A stretch of DNA of 64,000 nucleotides from Polaribacter septentrionalilitoris (GTDB lineage: Bacteria; Bacteroidota; Bacteroidia; Flavobacteriales; Flavobacteriaceae), in contig NZ_VRMJ01000041.1 in assembly GCF_009832745.1 (NCBI RefSeq), forward strand, positions 5,001 to 69,000, in the 5' to 3' direction. Of the stretch, positions 48,053 to 57,658 are shown piece by piece (position 1 is the stretch's first letter; each line of letters begins with the position of its first letter). Below the pieces are notes generated by a model. That model ran no database searches. It saw nothing but the letters and a program-made list of their open reading frames with translations, and was not told where the DNA came from. A program made the position numbers and the translations under genes.

Positions 48053-49009
48053 ATGAAAGAATACTTACTTGTCTTAGTAATTTTAATAATTAGCTCTATA
48101 GTGTACTTAAAATTAGCGGTGAAGTATAAGATTATAGACAAACCCAATCAAAGAAGCTCACACACCAAACTCACAGTTAGAGGAGGTGGTATTGTTTTTT
48201 CTATTGCCATTTTTTTATTTTTTGTTTTAAATGATTTTCAATACCCGTTTTTTACAATAGGAGTATTCATATTATCAATTGTAAGTTTTCTAGATGATAT
48301 TTACAGCTTAAGTTCCAAACTTCGATTTTCGATTCAGTTTGTAGGGATATTATTGCTTTTGTATCAAATAGGATTGCCTTTTTTTCCTGTGTACATGTAT
48401 CTGCTATTCTTATTTGTAGGATTAGGTTTTTTAAATTCCTATAATTTTATGGATGGCATTAATGCGATAACCGGTTTTTACTGTATATCTTCCTTAAGTA
48501 TTCTGTACCTAATCAATCAACAAGAACAAGTTTTTCATCAAGATTTAACAAGATATGTTTTCTTATCAGTTATTGTGTTTGGTTTTTATAATTTTAGAAA
48601 AAAAGCACTTTTTTTTGCAGGAGACATTGGTAGTATTGTCTTAGGATTTTTAACACTCTTTTTAGTCTTTAAATCTATTGTAGATTTAAATGCCCCATTA
48701 ATGATGCTTTCCGTTTTTATTTATGGTGCAGATGCAGGTTACACAATGTTGTATAGAAAGTTTTTTACTGATGAAAAATGGACAGACCCACATAGACATC
48801 ATATCTATCAAAAATTGGTTGATGTAAAAAAGATGTCGCATCTTAAAATAGCTGCTTTATATGCTATTGCACAATTAATCTTAAATGTTTTGTTGTTTTT
48901 TAGCTACAAGTTGCCTTACAGTACCCAATGGATGCTCTTAATTTCTTCATCTGTGATTTTTATGGGGGTTTATTATGTTCTCTTTCAAAGATTAAAAAAA
49001 ATAACTTAG
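48053..49009 (+). CDS. MraY/WecA-family initiating glycosyl-phosphate transferase
   Basis: 318 aa with about ten membrane segments. Catalytic motifs are visible: RSSHTKLTVRGGGIVF at the start, FLDDIYSLSSKLRF, NSYNFMDGINAI and TDPHRHHIYQKL (the HRHH loop). It transfers a sugar-1-phosphate from a UDP-sugar to undecaprenyl phosphate and so starts the repeat unit (WbpL-like, often with UDP-QuiNAc or UDP-FucNAc derivatives). Confidence 0.9.
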   Translation: MKEYLLVLVILIISSIVYLKLAVKYKIIDKPNQRSSHTKLTVRGGGIVFSIAIFLFFVLNDFQYPFFTIGVFILSIVSFLDDIYSLSSKLRFSIQFVGILLLLYQIGLPFFPVYMYLLFLFVGLGFLNSYNFMDGINAITGFYCISSLSILYLINQQEQVFHQDLTRYVFLSVIVFGFYNFRKKALFFAGDIGSIVLGFLTLFLVFKSIVDLNAPLMMLSVFIYGADAGYTMLYRKFFTDEKWTDPHRHHIYQKLVDVKKMSHLKIAALYAIAQLILNVLLFFSYKLPYSTQWMLLISSSVIFMGVYYVLFQRLKKIT

Positions 49010-49012
49010 TAA

Positions 49013-50116
49013 ATGAGTAAGGTGAGTACAAAAATACCTCTCATTAATAATTCTTTGGAATTTTCAACACAATTTTCTTTTGACAATACCAATATAGAAA
49101 GTTTTGAAAGTAGTGTTGAAAACTATCTTGGAGATCATTCCTTTTTTACAGCTTTAAATTCAGGGACATCAGCGATACATCTAGCATTGATTTTATTAGG
49201 AGTAAAAGCTAATGATGAGGTAATTTGCCAATCGTTTACATTTGCAGCTTCAGCGTACCCCATTTTATATCAAAAAGCAATACCTGTTTTTGTAGGTAGT
49301 GAACTGGAAACTTGGAATATGTGTCCGGAATTATTGAGAGAAGCCATAACTCACCGAATACAACACCATAAAAAACCCAAAGCAATTATTGTAGTACATA
49401 CCTATGGTATGCCAGCAAAGATGAAAGAAATTATGGCAATTTCTCAAGAATTTGAAATTCCAGTTCTAGAAGATGCAGCAGGTGCATTTGGAGCGATATA
49501 TGATGGAAAAAAATGTGGAACTATAGGAGATTTTGGTGTTTTTTCTTTCAATAACAATAAAATAATCACCACGTATGGGGGTGGTGGATTAGTTTGTAGA
49601 AAAAAATATAAAAAAAACAGAGCACTATTTTATGCTACTCAAGCTAAAGAAAAAGAATCGTATTATGAACATTCAAAAATTGGATACAATTATAGAATGA
49701 GTCCAGTAGCTGCCGCTATAGGCCAACAAGAATTAAATAATTTAGAAAAAAAAATCAGAGAAAAGAAAAAAATCAATACGTATTACAGCGAGTTGTTTGA
49801 TGCAGTGGATGGCGTGGAGCTCCAAAAAGCATCTGGTAATGAGTTTCAATCAAATTTTTGGTTGTCATCACTAGTTGTTCATCAAGACAAGTGTGGCTTT
49901 AGCAATACCGTACTAAAAAATCACTTATCAAAATACAACATCGCCTCAAGATATTTATGGAAACCATTACATGTACAAACCATATTTAAAAAATGTTTGT
50001 ATTTTGGCAATAAAATAGCAGAAGAATTATTTAAAAAAGGAATATCGCTACCCTCTGGGGCAATCCAAAAAAACGAATTGGAAAGAATATCAACTTCAAT
50101 ACAAAAATTATTGTAA
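49013..50116 (+). CDS. DegT/DnrJ/EryC1/StrS aminotransferase (PglE-like)
   Basis: A PLP-dependent sugar aminotransferase of 367 aa. ALNSGTSAIHLAL, QSFTFAASAYPI, LEDAAGAFGAIYDGKKCGTIGDFGVFSF and the lysine-bearing NNNKIITTYGGGG are the conserved blocks. The NKIITT form is that of PglE/PseC-type UDP-4-keto-6-deoxy-GlcNAc 4-aminotransferases. Its substrate would come from the dehydratase encoded 20 bases downstream. Product: UDP-QuiNAc4N (4-amino sugar), ready for N-acylation. Confidence 0.87.
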   Translation: MSKVSTKIPLINNSLEFSTQFSFDNTNIESFESSVENYLGDHSFFTALNSGTSAIHLALILLGVKANDEVICQSFTFAASAYPILYQKAIPVFVGSELETWNMCPELLREAITHRIQHHKKPKAIIVVHTYGMPAKMKEIMAISQEFEIPVLEDAAGAFGAIYDGKKCGTIGDFGVFSFNNNKIITTYGGGGLVCRKKYKKNRALFYATQAKEKESYYEHSKIGYNYRMSPVAAAIGQQELNNLEKKIREKKKINTYYSELFDAVDGVELQKASGNEFQSNFWLSSLVVHQDKCGFSNTVLKNHLSKYNIASRYLWKPLHVQTIFKKCLYFGNKIAEELFKKGISLPSGAIQKNELERISTSIQKLL

Positions 50117-50136
50117 ATTAGCTTAATATTTGCATC

Positions 50137-52032
50137 ATGATAAAAAGATTTTTTTTTAAAACATTAAATAAGTATGCCTCTAAATGGATTGTACTTTCTA
50201 TAGATGTTTTGTTAGTCATATTATCTTTCTTCATTGCTTATTTTATTAGATTTAATATCAGTTTTGATTTTGATTTCTACAAACTATTACATCAGATTCC
50301 GTTTGTGATTGTTTTAGCTTTTACAAGCTTTATGTTTGTTGGGTCTTACAAAGGAATTATCAGACACACAGGAATTAGAGATGCGTTTAATGTGTTTGTT
50401 GGGAGTACTTTTTTAGGGCTTTTATTATCAATATTAGTAGCCTTTAACAGTGTTTTTGTTTTTTTTGAAGACTTAGCAATACCTAAATCTATTATAGCCA
50501 TTAATTACTTGGTTACTACTTTTGTACTAATCTTAAGTAGATTTATTTTTAAAGCGTTCTATGAGTTGTTATCAACAGATATAGAAACGGTTCATAATGT
50601 GTTAATTTATGGAGCTGGAGACTCTGGGATCATCACTTTTAGTGCCTTAAATAGAGATACCAAAAATAGTTACGATGTTATTGGTTTTATAGATGACAAT
50701 AAAAGTAAAGTGGGTAAAAAGATTGATAGAGTTAAGATTTTAAGTCCAGATGCAATTACCAAAGGGTTTATCCAAAAGAACGATGTAGATGAAGTAATTA
50801 TTTCGATACAAAACATCAAGCCTAATCGACTATTATCCATTACCGATAAATTTATTGATTTAGATGTTGAAGTAAAAATAGTTCCTCCTCTAACCAAATG
50901 GATAGATGGAGACCTTCAAGCAAATCAAATACGACAAATTAAAATAGAAGATTTATTAGACAGAGCACCTATTATTATAGACAATCCAATAGTACAAAGA
51001 GAGGTAAATCATAAAGTGGTTCTAGTTTCGGGTGCAGCTGGCTCTATAGGAAGTGAAATTTCGAGACAACTTTGCAGTTATAATTGTAAGCTCATTGTTT
51101 TGATTGATCAGGCTGAGTCTCCTTTATATGATTTGCAACAAGAATTGATTCAGAAAGGAATCACAAATTTTGTAGCCATTGTTTCAGATGTTAGAGATCG
51201 ATTTAAAATAGAACGAATTTTCAAAAAATACAAGCCACAGAGAGTGTTTCATGCTGCGGCCTATAAACATGTTCCGTTAATGGAAAAATCGCCTTATGAG
51301 GCGATTAAAGTCAATGTTTTAGGAACAAAGAATTTGGCAGATTTGTCCATAGGAAACAATATAGAGCGCTTTGTGATGGTTTCTACAGATAAAGCGGTAA
51401 ACCCTACTAATGTGATGGGAGCTTCTAAAAGAATTGCCGAATTGTACATCAGCTGTGTAAGTAAGAAATCTAAAAACACCAAATTTACCACCACCAGATT
51501 TGGTAATGTGTTAGGTTCAAACGGATCTGTAATTCCGTTATTTAAAAGACAAATAGAAAATGGAGGACCATTAACGGTAACGCATGAAAAAATCACCCGA
51601 TATTTTATGACGATTCCTGAAGCCTGTAGTTTGGTGCTAGAAGCAGGTACCATGGGAAAAGGAGGGGAGATTTACATCTTTGATATGGGGAAATCTGTCA
51701 AAATATTCGAAATAGCGAAAAGAATGATACATCTTTCAGGATTAAAATATCCAGAAGATATAGACATAAATATCACTGGATTAAGACCTGGAGAAAAATT
51801 GTTTGAAGAGTTATTGGCCAATGGAGAAAATACCACAAAAACCTACCATGAAAAAATCATGATAGCCAAGAATCAAGAAATAGCTGTTACTCATGTACAA
51901 GAAAAAATAAACCATTTGTCCATGAATTTTTCGAAACTAAACAATAGAGATTTGGTGAAGTTTATGAAAGAACTGGTGCCAGAGTATGTTTCGAATAACT
52001 CTGAGTTCGAAATTTTAGATAAAGTTAGTTAG
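50137..52032 (+). CDS. UDP-GlcNAc 4,6-dehydratase, membrane type (PglF/WbpM-like)
   Basis: 631 aa with four N-terminal membrane segments (about 20-125), a CoA-binding-like domain and a C-terminal SDR domain. The cofactor motif VSGAAGSIGSEI is near residue 298; FHAAAYKHVPLMEK, the TDKAVNPTNVMGASKR stretch and TTRFGNVLGSNGSV are signatures of the WbpM/PglF/FlaA1 group. It converts UDP-GlcNAc to UDP-4-keto-6-deoxy-GlcNAc, feeding both the reductase and the aminotransferase genes just upstream. The normal length and intact domains point to an active enzyme. Confidence 0.93.
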   Translation: MIKRFFFKTLNKYASKWIVLSIDVLLVILSFFIAYFIRFNISFDFDFYKLLHQIPFVIVLAFTSFMFVGSYKGIIRHTGIRDAFNVFVGSTFLGLLLSILVAFNSVFVFFEDLAIPKSIIAINYLVTTFVLILSRFIFKAFYELLSTDIETVHNVLIYGAGDSGIITFSALNRDTKNSYDVIGFIDDNKSKVGKKIDRVKILSPDAITKGFIQKNDVDEVIISIQNIKPNRLLSITDKFIDLDVEVKIVPPLTKWIDGDLQANQIRQIKIEDLLDRAPIIIDNPIVQREVNHKVVLVSGAAGSIGSEISRQLCSYNCKLIVLIDQAESPLYDLQQELIQKGITNFVAIVSDVRDRFKIERIFKKYKPQRVFHAAAYKHVPLMEKSPYEAIKVNVLGTKNLADLSIGNNIERFVMVSTDKAVNPTNVMGASKRIAELYISCVSKKSKNTKFTTTRFGNVLGSNGSVIPLFKRQIENGGPLTVTHEKITRYFMTIPEACSLVLEAGTMGKGGEIYIFDMGKSVKIFEIAKRMIHLSGLKYPEDIDINITGLRPGEKLFEELLANGENTTKTYHEKIMIAKNQEIAVTHVQEKINHLSMNFSKLNNRDLVKFMKELVPEYVSNNSEFEILDKVS

Positions 52033-52048
52033 ATTTTATTTTTTATAT

Positions 52049-52056
52049 TACTTTCG
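52049..52056 (+). promoter_or_regulatory. Possible promoter -7 box of wza-wzc
   Basis: TACTTTCG differs from TAnnTTTG at one position and lies 17 bases before the Wza-like start codon, in the only short gap of this part of the locus. No good -33 element is seen. Confidence 0.3.
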
Positions 52057-52072
52057 TTGCAAAATTATATTT

Positions 52073-52858
52073 ATGAAATTTGCCAAAAAGAACAAGCTTT
52101 ACTCTTTTATTTTAGTTTATTTATTAGTATTATTTTCTTCATGTGTTTCAAATAAGAAAATAGCATACTTTCAGATTGATGAAATTAAACAAGAAGATGT
52201 AAATAATAATTATAAAACAATTTTTAGACCAGATGATTTATTACAAATCACTGTTTCCTCAAAAGATTTAATGGCGGCAAGAATATTTAACTTACCTGCT
52301 GTAGCTTATTCAACAACAACAAACTCAGTTGTTGGTACACCACAACAGCAACCTTACTTAATTGATAATAACGGATATATTGATTTTCCTGTTCTTGGAA
52401 AGATACTTGCTGGAGGAAAAACTAGAGAAGAGTTAATTTCAATTATTAAGAGTAAAATTGCACCGGATTATCTCAAAGATCCAACAATAAATATAAGAAT
52501 TGTTAATTTTAAGATTACTGTTTCTGGTGATGTAATGAGACCAGGAACATTTACTGTTAACAATGAAAGAATAACAATATTAGAAGCTTTAGGACTAGCA
52601 GGTGATTTAAATATTTCGGCAAGAAGAGATAATGTATTAGTGATTAGAGAGGAAAAAGGTATGAAAAATGAATATGTAGTAAATTTATTGTCAAAAAAGA
52701 CACTTACTTCTCCTGTTTTTTATTTAAAGCAAAATGATTTAATTTATGTGCAGCATAATAAAGCTAAAATTCAAGATGCAGCTTATACAAGAAGTACAGG
52801 GCTGTTTATTTCACTAGCTTCAGTTTTAATCTCACTCTTAACTATTATAACAAGATAA
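52073..52858 (+). CDS. wza: Polysaccharide export outer-membrane lipoprotein, Wza-like
   Basis: 261 aa, a short Wza/BexD-type export protein. The signal peptide ends in VLFSSC (lipidated Cys24). The poly-export domain has FRPDDLLQITVSSKDL and YLIDNNGYIDFPVLGKILAGGKTREEL, followed by a SLBB-like KITVSGDVMRPGTFTVNNERITILEALGLAGDL. A hydrophobic C-terminal helix (TGLFISLASVLISLLTII) ends the protein. It would form the outer-membrane exit channel with the Wzc-like kinase encoded four bases downstream. Confidence 0.92.
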   Translation: MKFAKKNKLYSFILVYLLVLFSSCVSNKKIAYFQIDEIKQEDVNNNYKTIFRPDDLLQITVSSKDLMAARIFNLPAVAYSTTTNSVVGTPQQQPYLIDNNGYIDFPVLGKILAGGKTREELISIIKSKIAPDYLKDPTINIRIVNFKITVSGDVMRPGTFTVNNERITILEALGLAGDLNISARRDNVLVIREEKGMKNEYVVNLLSKKTLTSPVFYLKQNDLIYVQHNKAKIQDAAYTRSTGLFISLASVLISLLTIITR

Positions 52859-52861
52859 TTA

Positions 52862-55243
52862 ATGAAATATAGCGAAGAAATTTCTGCCAATAAAAATATT
52901 GACTCTGTTAACATTAGAGAAGAATTAGAAAAGTTTTTACCATTTAAAAAATGGTTTGGATTAAGTATATTTATTTTTTTAACATTAGGTTTTCTTTATG
53001 CAAGGTACACAACACCTGAATATAATGCTACAGCATCAATAATGATTAAGGATAATGTAAATTCAGGAATATCAGCAGAACTTGCTGCATTTGAGGACCT
53101 TGGTATTATTGGAGGAGGATCTGCAAACAATACCGAAAATGAAATTGAAATAGTAAGATCAAGAAAAATAATTAGTAGAGTTATTGATTCTCTTAAATTA
53201 AGGATTAAGTACTTTACCAAAGGGACTATAAAAAAATCTGAAGTTTATACAAATTCACCTATTGAAATAGATTTTTTAAATAAAAAAATTAACTTTGAAA
53301 GAGATACCTCTTTTACAGTTTCAGTTTTAAAAACAGGTTTAATAAACATCTATAACGAAGATGGTGAACTCTTTTCAAAAGGATCTTTTAACGATCGATT
53401 CAATTCCGATTTTGGAGATTATAGAATTTATAAAACTAATTTTTTTGATGATACAATTGAAGAGGAATTTGAAGTATACATTCAATTAAAAAGAAAAGAT
53501 TTATTAATAGATAAATATAGAAAATTAATAAAAGTATCCCCTATTAATAAAAACTCTAGTGTTTTGATTTTAAGTTTGAATGATCCTGTTAAGTCCAAGG
53601 CTGAAGATATATTGGATGAGCTAATTAGTCAATATAATTATGATGCGATTAAGGATAAAAATCAAGTTTCAGAGAAAACAATACAATTTATTGAGGAAAG
53701 GCTTAAAAATGTTGGGCAAGAATTAGCAACAGTGCAAGACGATGTTAGAAATTATAAAGATAAATTTGGTATAACCGGTTTATCAAGAGAAGGAGAACTT
53801 GCATTAGAAGAATTATCTCAAAATAATAAATCAATTATTGAGTTAGGAAGCCAAATTAAAATGATTGATTGGATTTTGAAAAAATTAAGCAAAACTAAAG
53901 ACGAGTTTGAAACCCTTCCGCTAGGTATAGGAATTGCTGATTTGACAATCGTAAAATCTATTAACTATTACAATGAGTTAGTTCTTACATATAGTAAGTT
54001 ATCTCTAAGTGCTGGTAGGCTTAATCCTCAAATACTTGAGCTAAGAACTCAAATTACAGATAAGAAGAAAAATTTAGAGTCTTCTTTAAATAATTTAAGG
54101 TACTCTCTAAATCTAAGGTTAAATAAGTTAGATAACGAATTATCGTTAATGAAGGATAAAGTTTCATCAATACCTTCTATTGAAAGGGGGATGATTGATA
54201 TCGAGCGGCAAAAGCAAATAACATCAGGTCTTTATACATATCTTCTTAAGAAAAAAGAAGAAACATCAATTTCTTTAGCAGTTACAGTGCCTAATGCTAA
54301 AATTATTGACAGTGCTTATAGCCCATTAAAGCCAGTGTCTCCTAATAAGAAACTTATTTATATAGCTTCTTTTATTTTAGGTTTAGGGATACCTTTTGGA
54401 ATCATTTACATAAAAAATTTATTAGACACAAAAATACATGGTAGAAAAGATATTGATGACTTAACTACTATTCCTTTTCTAGGGGATGTGCCTCATTCTG
54501 AAACAAAAGAAAAAGTTGTTATTACTAAGAGTTCAAGATCGAGTACTGCTGAAGCTTTTCGATTGATTAGAACCAATTTAGATTTTGTTTTACCAAACAC
54601 CGAACAAGAAAATAAAAAAGGAAAAACAATTTTTGTCACCTCTACCACAAGTGGAGAAGGAAAATCTTTTATTTCCATCAACCTTTCCGCTGCTTTATCA
54701 TTATCAGAAAAAAAAGTATTGTTGTTAGGGATGGATCTAAGAGCTCCAAAAGTAACTGAATACCTAGGTATCCCTGAACGAAAAGGGATTACCAATTATA
54801 TTAAAAATCCAGAATTAAGCATAGAAGACATTATTTTCTCAATTCCCGAAATAAAAGGGTTAGACATTATTGCTTCTGGTGTAATTCCACCAAACCCTGC
54901 AGAACTGTTATTAACAGATCGGGTTAAAGAGATATTGGAAACCGTAAAAACTCAATACGACTATATTATCGTAGATACAGCACCTGTGAACCTAGTAACT
55001 GATACCATGTTAATTTCTAAATATGCAGATACCTTTATTTATGTTACCAGAGCTAATTATTTAGACAAGAGGATGCTTCAGGTACCACAGTCTTTATATA
55101 AAGAGAAGAAATTACCAAACATGTCTATTGTTTTAAATGATACCGATATGAAAAGAGGCTATGGCTATGGCTATGGCTATGGCTATGGTTACGGTTATGT
55201 AGAGCAAGAAAAAAAACCCTGGTATAAAAAGATATTTAGCTAA
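52862..55243 (+). CDS. wzc: Tyrosine-protein kinase / chain-length regulator, Wzc-like
   Basis: 793 aa: an N-terminal Wzz domain with a membrane helix (about 35-55), a long coiled-coil periplasmic domain, a second helix (about 500-520), and a cytoplasmic BY-kinase domain. Walker A is TSGEGKS (near residue 600), Walker A' LLLGMDLRAPKV, Walker B YIIVDTAPVN (near 700). The C-terminus carries seven Gly-Tyr pairs and then VEQEKKPWYKKIFS; such tyrosine clusters are phosphorylated and control assembly of the export complex. The convergent gene at 55274 encodes a phosphatase that would reverse it. The Gly-Tyr tract is encoded by a hexanucleotide repeat. Confidence 0.93.
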   Translation: MKYSEEISANKNIDSVNIREELEKFLPFKKWFGLSIFIFLTLGFLYARYTTPEYNATASIMIKDNVNSGISAELAAFEDLGIIGGGSANNTENEIEIVRSRKIISRVIDSLKLRIKYFTKGTIKKSEVYTNSPIEIDFLNKKINFERDTSFTVSVLKTGLINIYNEDGELFSKGSFNDRFNSDFGDYRIYKTNFFDDTIEEEFEVYIQLKRKDLLIDKYRKLIKVSPINKNSSVLILSLNDPVKSKAEDILDELISQYNYDAIKDKNQVSEKTIQFIEERLKNVGQELATVQDDVRNYKDKFGITGLSREGELALEELSQNNKSIIELGSQIKMIDWILKKLSKTKDEFETLPLGIGIADLTIVKSINYYNELVLTYSKLSLSAGRLNPQILELRTQITDKKKNLESSLNNLRYSLNLRLNKLDNELSLMKDKVSSIPSIERGMIDIERQKQITSGLYTYLLKKKEETSISLAVTVPNAKIIDSAYSPLKPVSPNKKLIYIASFILGLGIPFGIIYIKNLLDTKIHGRKDIDDLTTIPFLGDVPHSETKEKVVITKSSRSSTAEAFRLIRTNLDFVLPNTEQENKKGKTIFVTSTTSGEGKSFISINLSAALSLSEKKVLLLGMDLRAPKVTEYLGIPERKGITNYIKNPELSIEDIIFSIPEIKGLDIIASGVIPPNPAELLLTDRVKEILETVKTQYDYIIVDTAPVNLVTDTMLISKYADTFIYVTRANYLDKRMLQVPQSLYKEKKLPNMSIVLNDTDMKRGYGYGYGYGYGYGYVEQEKKPWYKKIFS
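55157..55198 (+). repeat. GGCTAT hexanucleotide repeat in wzc
   Basis: Five perfect GGCTAT copies followed by GGTTAC and GGTTAT encode seven Gly-Tyr pairs. Slippage in steps of six bases would change the number of tyrosines without breaking the frame. Confidence 0.9.
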
Positions 55244-55245
55244 AT

Positions 55246-55275
55246 AAAAAGAGGTCTAGTTATAGACCTCTTTTT
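55246..55275. terminator. Bidirectional terminator between wzc and the PHP phosphatase gene
   Basis: A 13-bp stem (aaaaagaggtcta, loop gtta, tagacctcttttt) with A- and T-runs on its two sides. It serves both convergent genes; the stop codon of the minus-strand gene (55274-55276) lies in its T-tract. Confidence 0.85.
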
Positions 55276-56011
55276 ATGCGTTAAATTCAAGATTGTTTTT
55301 GAGAAGATGCTGTATCTGCAAGATGTTCTTTTTTGTAGCAATAGTTTTTAGAAGATGTAGATGATTTTCATGGTGAGTATCTGAACCCACAAAATCGTAT
55401 ACATTTTCTTTAATCAATTTGTTTGCCACCTTTTGAACCGATTTCCCGTATTGTTCAGTCAGAGACAACAAGTTCAATTGAAAAAGACATCCTGCTTTTT
55501 TTAGTTTATAGAAATGATCAAAAGAATTGTGGTAAAAAACATACCGTTCTGGATGCGCTAAAACAGGTTTGTATCCCTTTAACTGAATTTCAAATAAAAC
55601 ATCAAATAAATTATAAGGAGCACTGAAATAAGACATTTCTACTAAAATTAAATTGTCTTGTAAAGTAAGAATATCGTCCTTTTCAAGAAGTTTAGAAAAT
55701 TGCTCATCCATCATGTATTCTGCAGCAGCATGTATCGTTACATCATTAATTTGTCTAAACTCTAACTCCTTTTGAACCAAGTTTAACTTTTCTAAAATGG
55801 TTTCTGAAGTATTCGGATACACATCGCCTAAAACATGAGGGGTGGTAATGAAATTTTTAATCCCATACGCACGCATTTTTAAAATCAGCTCAATAGAATT
55901 GTCTAGGTCTTTTGCACCGTCATCAATACCAGGTAATAGGTGAGAGTGAATGTCGACAAATCCTTCAGGGAAAAAATCGGATAATGGAATTTCTTTTTTC
56001 TTAAAAAACAT
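55274..56011 (-). CDS. PHP-type protein-tyrosine phosphatase (CpsB/Wzb-like)
   Basis: A metal-dependent phosphatase of the PHP family (245 aa), like CpsB/YwqE, that removes phosphate from the BY-kinase. Metal ligands are visible in VDIHSHLLPGIDDGAKD, FITTPHV, the middle EMSYFSAPY segment, VLAHPERY and VGSDTHHEN. It is encoded convergent to the Wzc-like kinase, which is the expected partner. The start lies at the end of a repeat-rich gap. Confidence 0.93.
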   Translation of the reverse strand: MFFKKKEIPLSDFFPEGFVDIHSHLLPGIDDGAKDLDNSIELILKMRAYGIKNFITTPHVLGDVYPNTSETILEKLNLVQKELEFRQINDVTIHAAAEYMMDEQFSKLLEKDDILTLQDNLILVEMSYFSAPYNLFDVLFEIQLKGYKPVLAHPERYVFYHNSFDHFYKLKKAGCLFQLNLLSLTEQYGKSVQKVANKLIKENVYDFVGSDTHHENHLHLLKTIATKKNILQIQHLLKNNLEFNA

Positions 56012-56573
56012 ACTTGTGATAATTGAGACAAATTTACAATTTTCAAAGAGATATTTTTTTAAAAATAAAAGTTACTTTAAACTTGGTTTTTTAGCGTCAT
56101 AAATATAGAAAGTAGATTTTATATCCTACTAGTCCTTTGGTCAAGAGATTTCTCTGTTTCGCTTTGCTGTAATCTAAATGACAAACTTAGTGTCATTTCG
56201 CTTTTCACAATATATATTAGAACAGACTGTCATCTCGACTGTAATGGAGAGATCTCTATGATATAGAATGTCATTTATTTATCAAGAGATTTCTCGACTT
56301 CACTCTGTTTCGCTCGAAATGACACGATTCAGAATTTGAAGTGAATTTAAAACAGGTGAAATGAATCCCATAAATTTTTAGTAAATAGAAGTATAGTTGT
56401 ATTACTGAAAAGTTTGAAAAGAACCGAATTAGAATTTAAAGGAAGGGAAAAAAGACAATTTATCAGATTTGTTATAAAAAGTAATTATTTTTTTGAGCGA
56501 AAACGATTGAAGATTTATTTGCTATTGTGTATGAATTTAAGTTATAATATCTTTGAGTAAAATACTATAAATT
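56012..56573. repeat. Gene-free stretch with interspersed repeats
   Basis: No gene is supported on either strand. It holds copies of the family seen at 26123-26633: agagatttctctgtttcgctt (56144 on), tgtcatttcgcttttc, a ctgtcatctcgactgtaatg piece, and agagatttctcgacttcact with gctcgaaatgaca (up to 56323). It separates the polysaccharide locus from the sugar-kinase gene. The last 200 bases are plain AT-rich DNA with no clear signal. Confidence 0.7.
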
Positions 56574-57428
56574 ATGATACTAATTGCAGACGGAGGTTCA
56601 ACAAAAGCTGATTGGATTGCCATAGATAACGCTACAAAAGAAGAGGTTTTTAGAACAAGAACTCTAGGTCTAAATCCTGCAATTGTTCCAGAAGAGGAAT
56701 TGAATAACAGAATCATTAATATGTTTCAGCTAATTAATGTGAAAGAGGATGTAGAAGAAATTCATTTTTATGGGGCAGGATGTGGAACACCAAAACCAGT
56801 AGCCATTTTAAAAACGGTACTAGAATCAATTTTTGTAAATGCAAAAGTCTATATTGCTGAAGATATGTTAGCAGCAGTTTATGCTGCTTCCGGTAATAAA
56901 CCGGCCATAGTTTGTATTTTAGGAACTGGATCTAATAGTTGTTATTATGATGGTGAGAATATGGAAATGTTAGTGGCTTCATTAGGTTACATTTTGATGG
57001 ATGAAGCGAGTGGGAATTACTTTGGTAAGAAATTAATCATTGATTATTATTACCAGAAAATGCCTAGTGCAATTGCAGAAAAATTTAACGAAGAGTTTGA
57101 TTTAGATGCAGATTATATCAAGAAAAACTTATATAGAGAACCAAATCCTAATATGTATTTAGCCTCTTTTGCAAAGTTTATGTTTGATTTTAAAGAAGAG
57201 AAATACATCAAAAAAATTATTAAAAAAGGATTTCAAGAATTTTTTAAATACAGAGTGTTGCCTTACAATAAAACATCAGAAACACCTATTTATTTCATCG
57301 GTTCTATTGCGCATTATTTTCGAGATATTTTAGAAAATATTGCTGAAAATAACAATTTAAAAATTACAGATGTTATTCAAAGACCAATAGACAATCTTTT
57401 AGAGTATCATAAAAAAAATATTAATTAA
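56574..57428 (+). CDS. N-acetylglucosamine kinase-like protein (BadF/BadG/BcrA/BcrD)
   Basis: 284 aa of the ASKHA superfamily. The phosphate-1 motif is LIADGGSTKADWIAID; FYGAGCGTP and the phosphate-2 motif CILGTGSNSCYYDG follow; GSIAHYFRDILE is the adenosine-site region. It probably phosphorylates N-acetylglucosamine or a related sugar with ATP in the cytoplasm (cell-wall recycling or sugar salvage). Stands alone, with repeats on both sides. Confidence 0.87.
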   Translation: MILIADGGSTKADWIAIDNATKEEVFRTRTLGLNPAIVPEEELNNRIINMFQLINVKEDVEEIHFYGAGCGTPKPVAILKTVLESIFVNAKVYIAEDMLAAVYAASGNKPAIVCILGTGSNSCYYDGENMEMLVASLGYILMDEASGNYFGKKLIIDYYYQKMPSAIAEKFNEEFDLDADYIKKNLYREPNPNMYLASFAKFMFDFKEEKYIKKIIKKGFQEFFKYRVLPYNKTSETPIYFIGSIAHYFRDILENIAENNNLKITDVIQRPIDNLLEYHKKNIN

Positions 57429-57501
57429 TGTAACTTGGGTTATCAACCTCGTGTAATTTGGAAATAGTTTTATATTTAAACTTGTCCCTGTAAAATATAT
57501 C

Positions 57502-57599
57502 GGAGCAGATTGTCATCGCGAGGGCAATGGAGAGATTTCTATGATCGAGTATGTATAGAGAGATTTCTCGGCTTCATTTCATTTCGCTCGAAATGATAA
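57502..57599. repeat. Interspersed repeat copies after the kinase gene
   Basis: gattgtcatcgcgagggcaa, agagatttctatgatcga and agagatttctcggcttca, then cgctcgaaatgat. These are degenerate copies of the units at 26136-26452 and 56144-56326, between the kinase gene and murF. Confidence 0.65.
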
Positions 57600-57658
57600 T
57601 AAGTTTTTCTTTGATTAAATACGTCTATTTACACTAAAAAAATTTGTGTAACCTCAGG

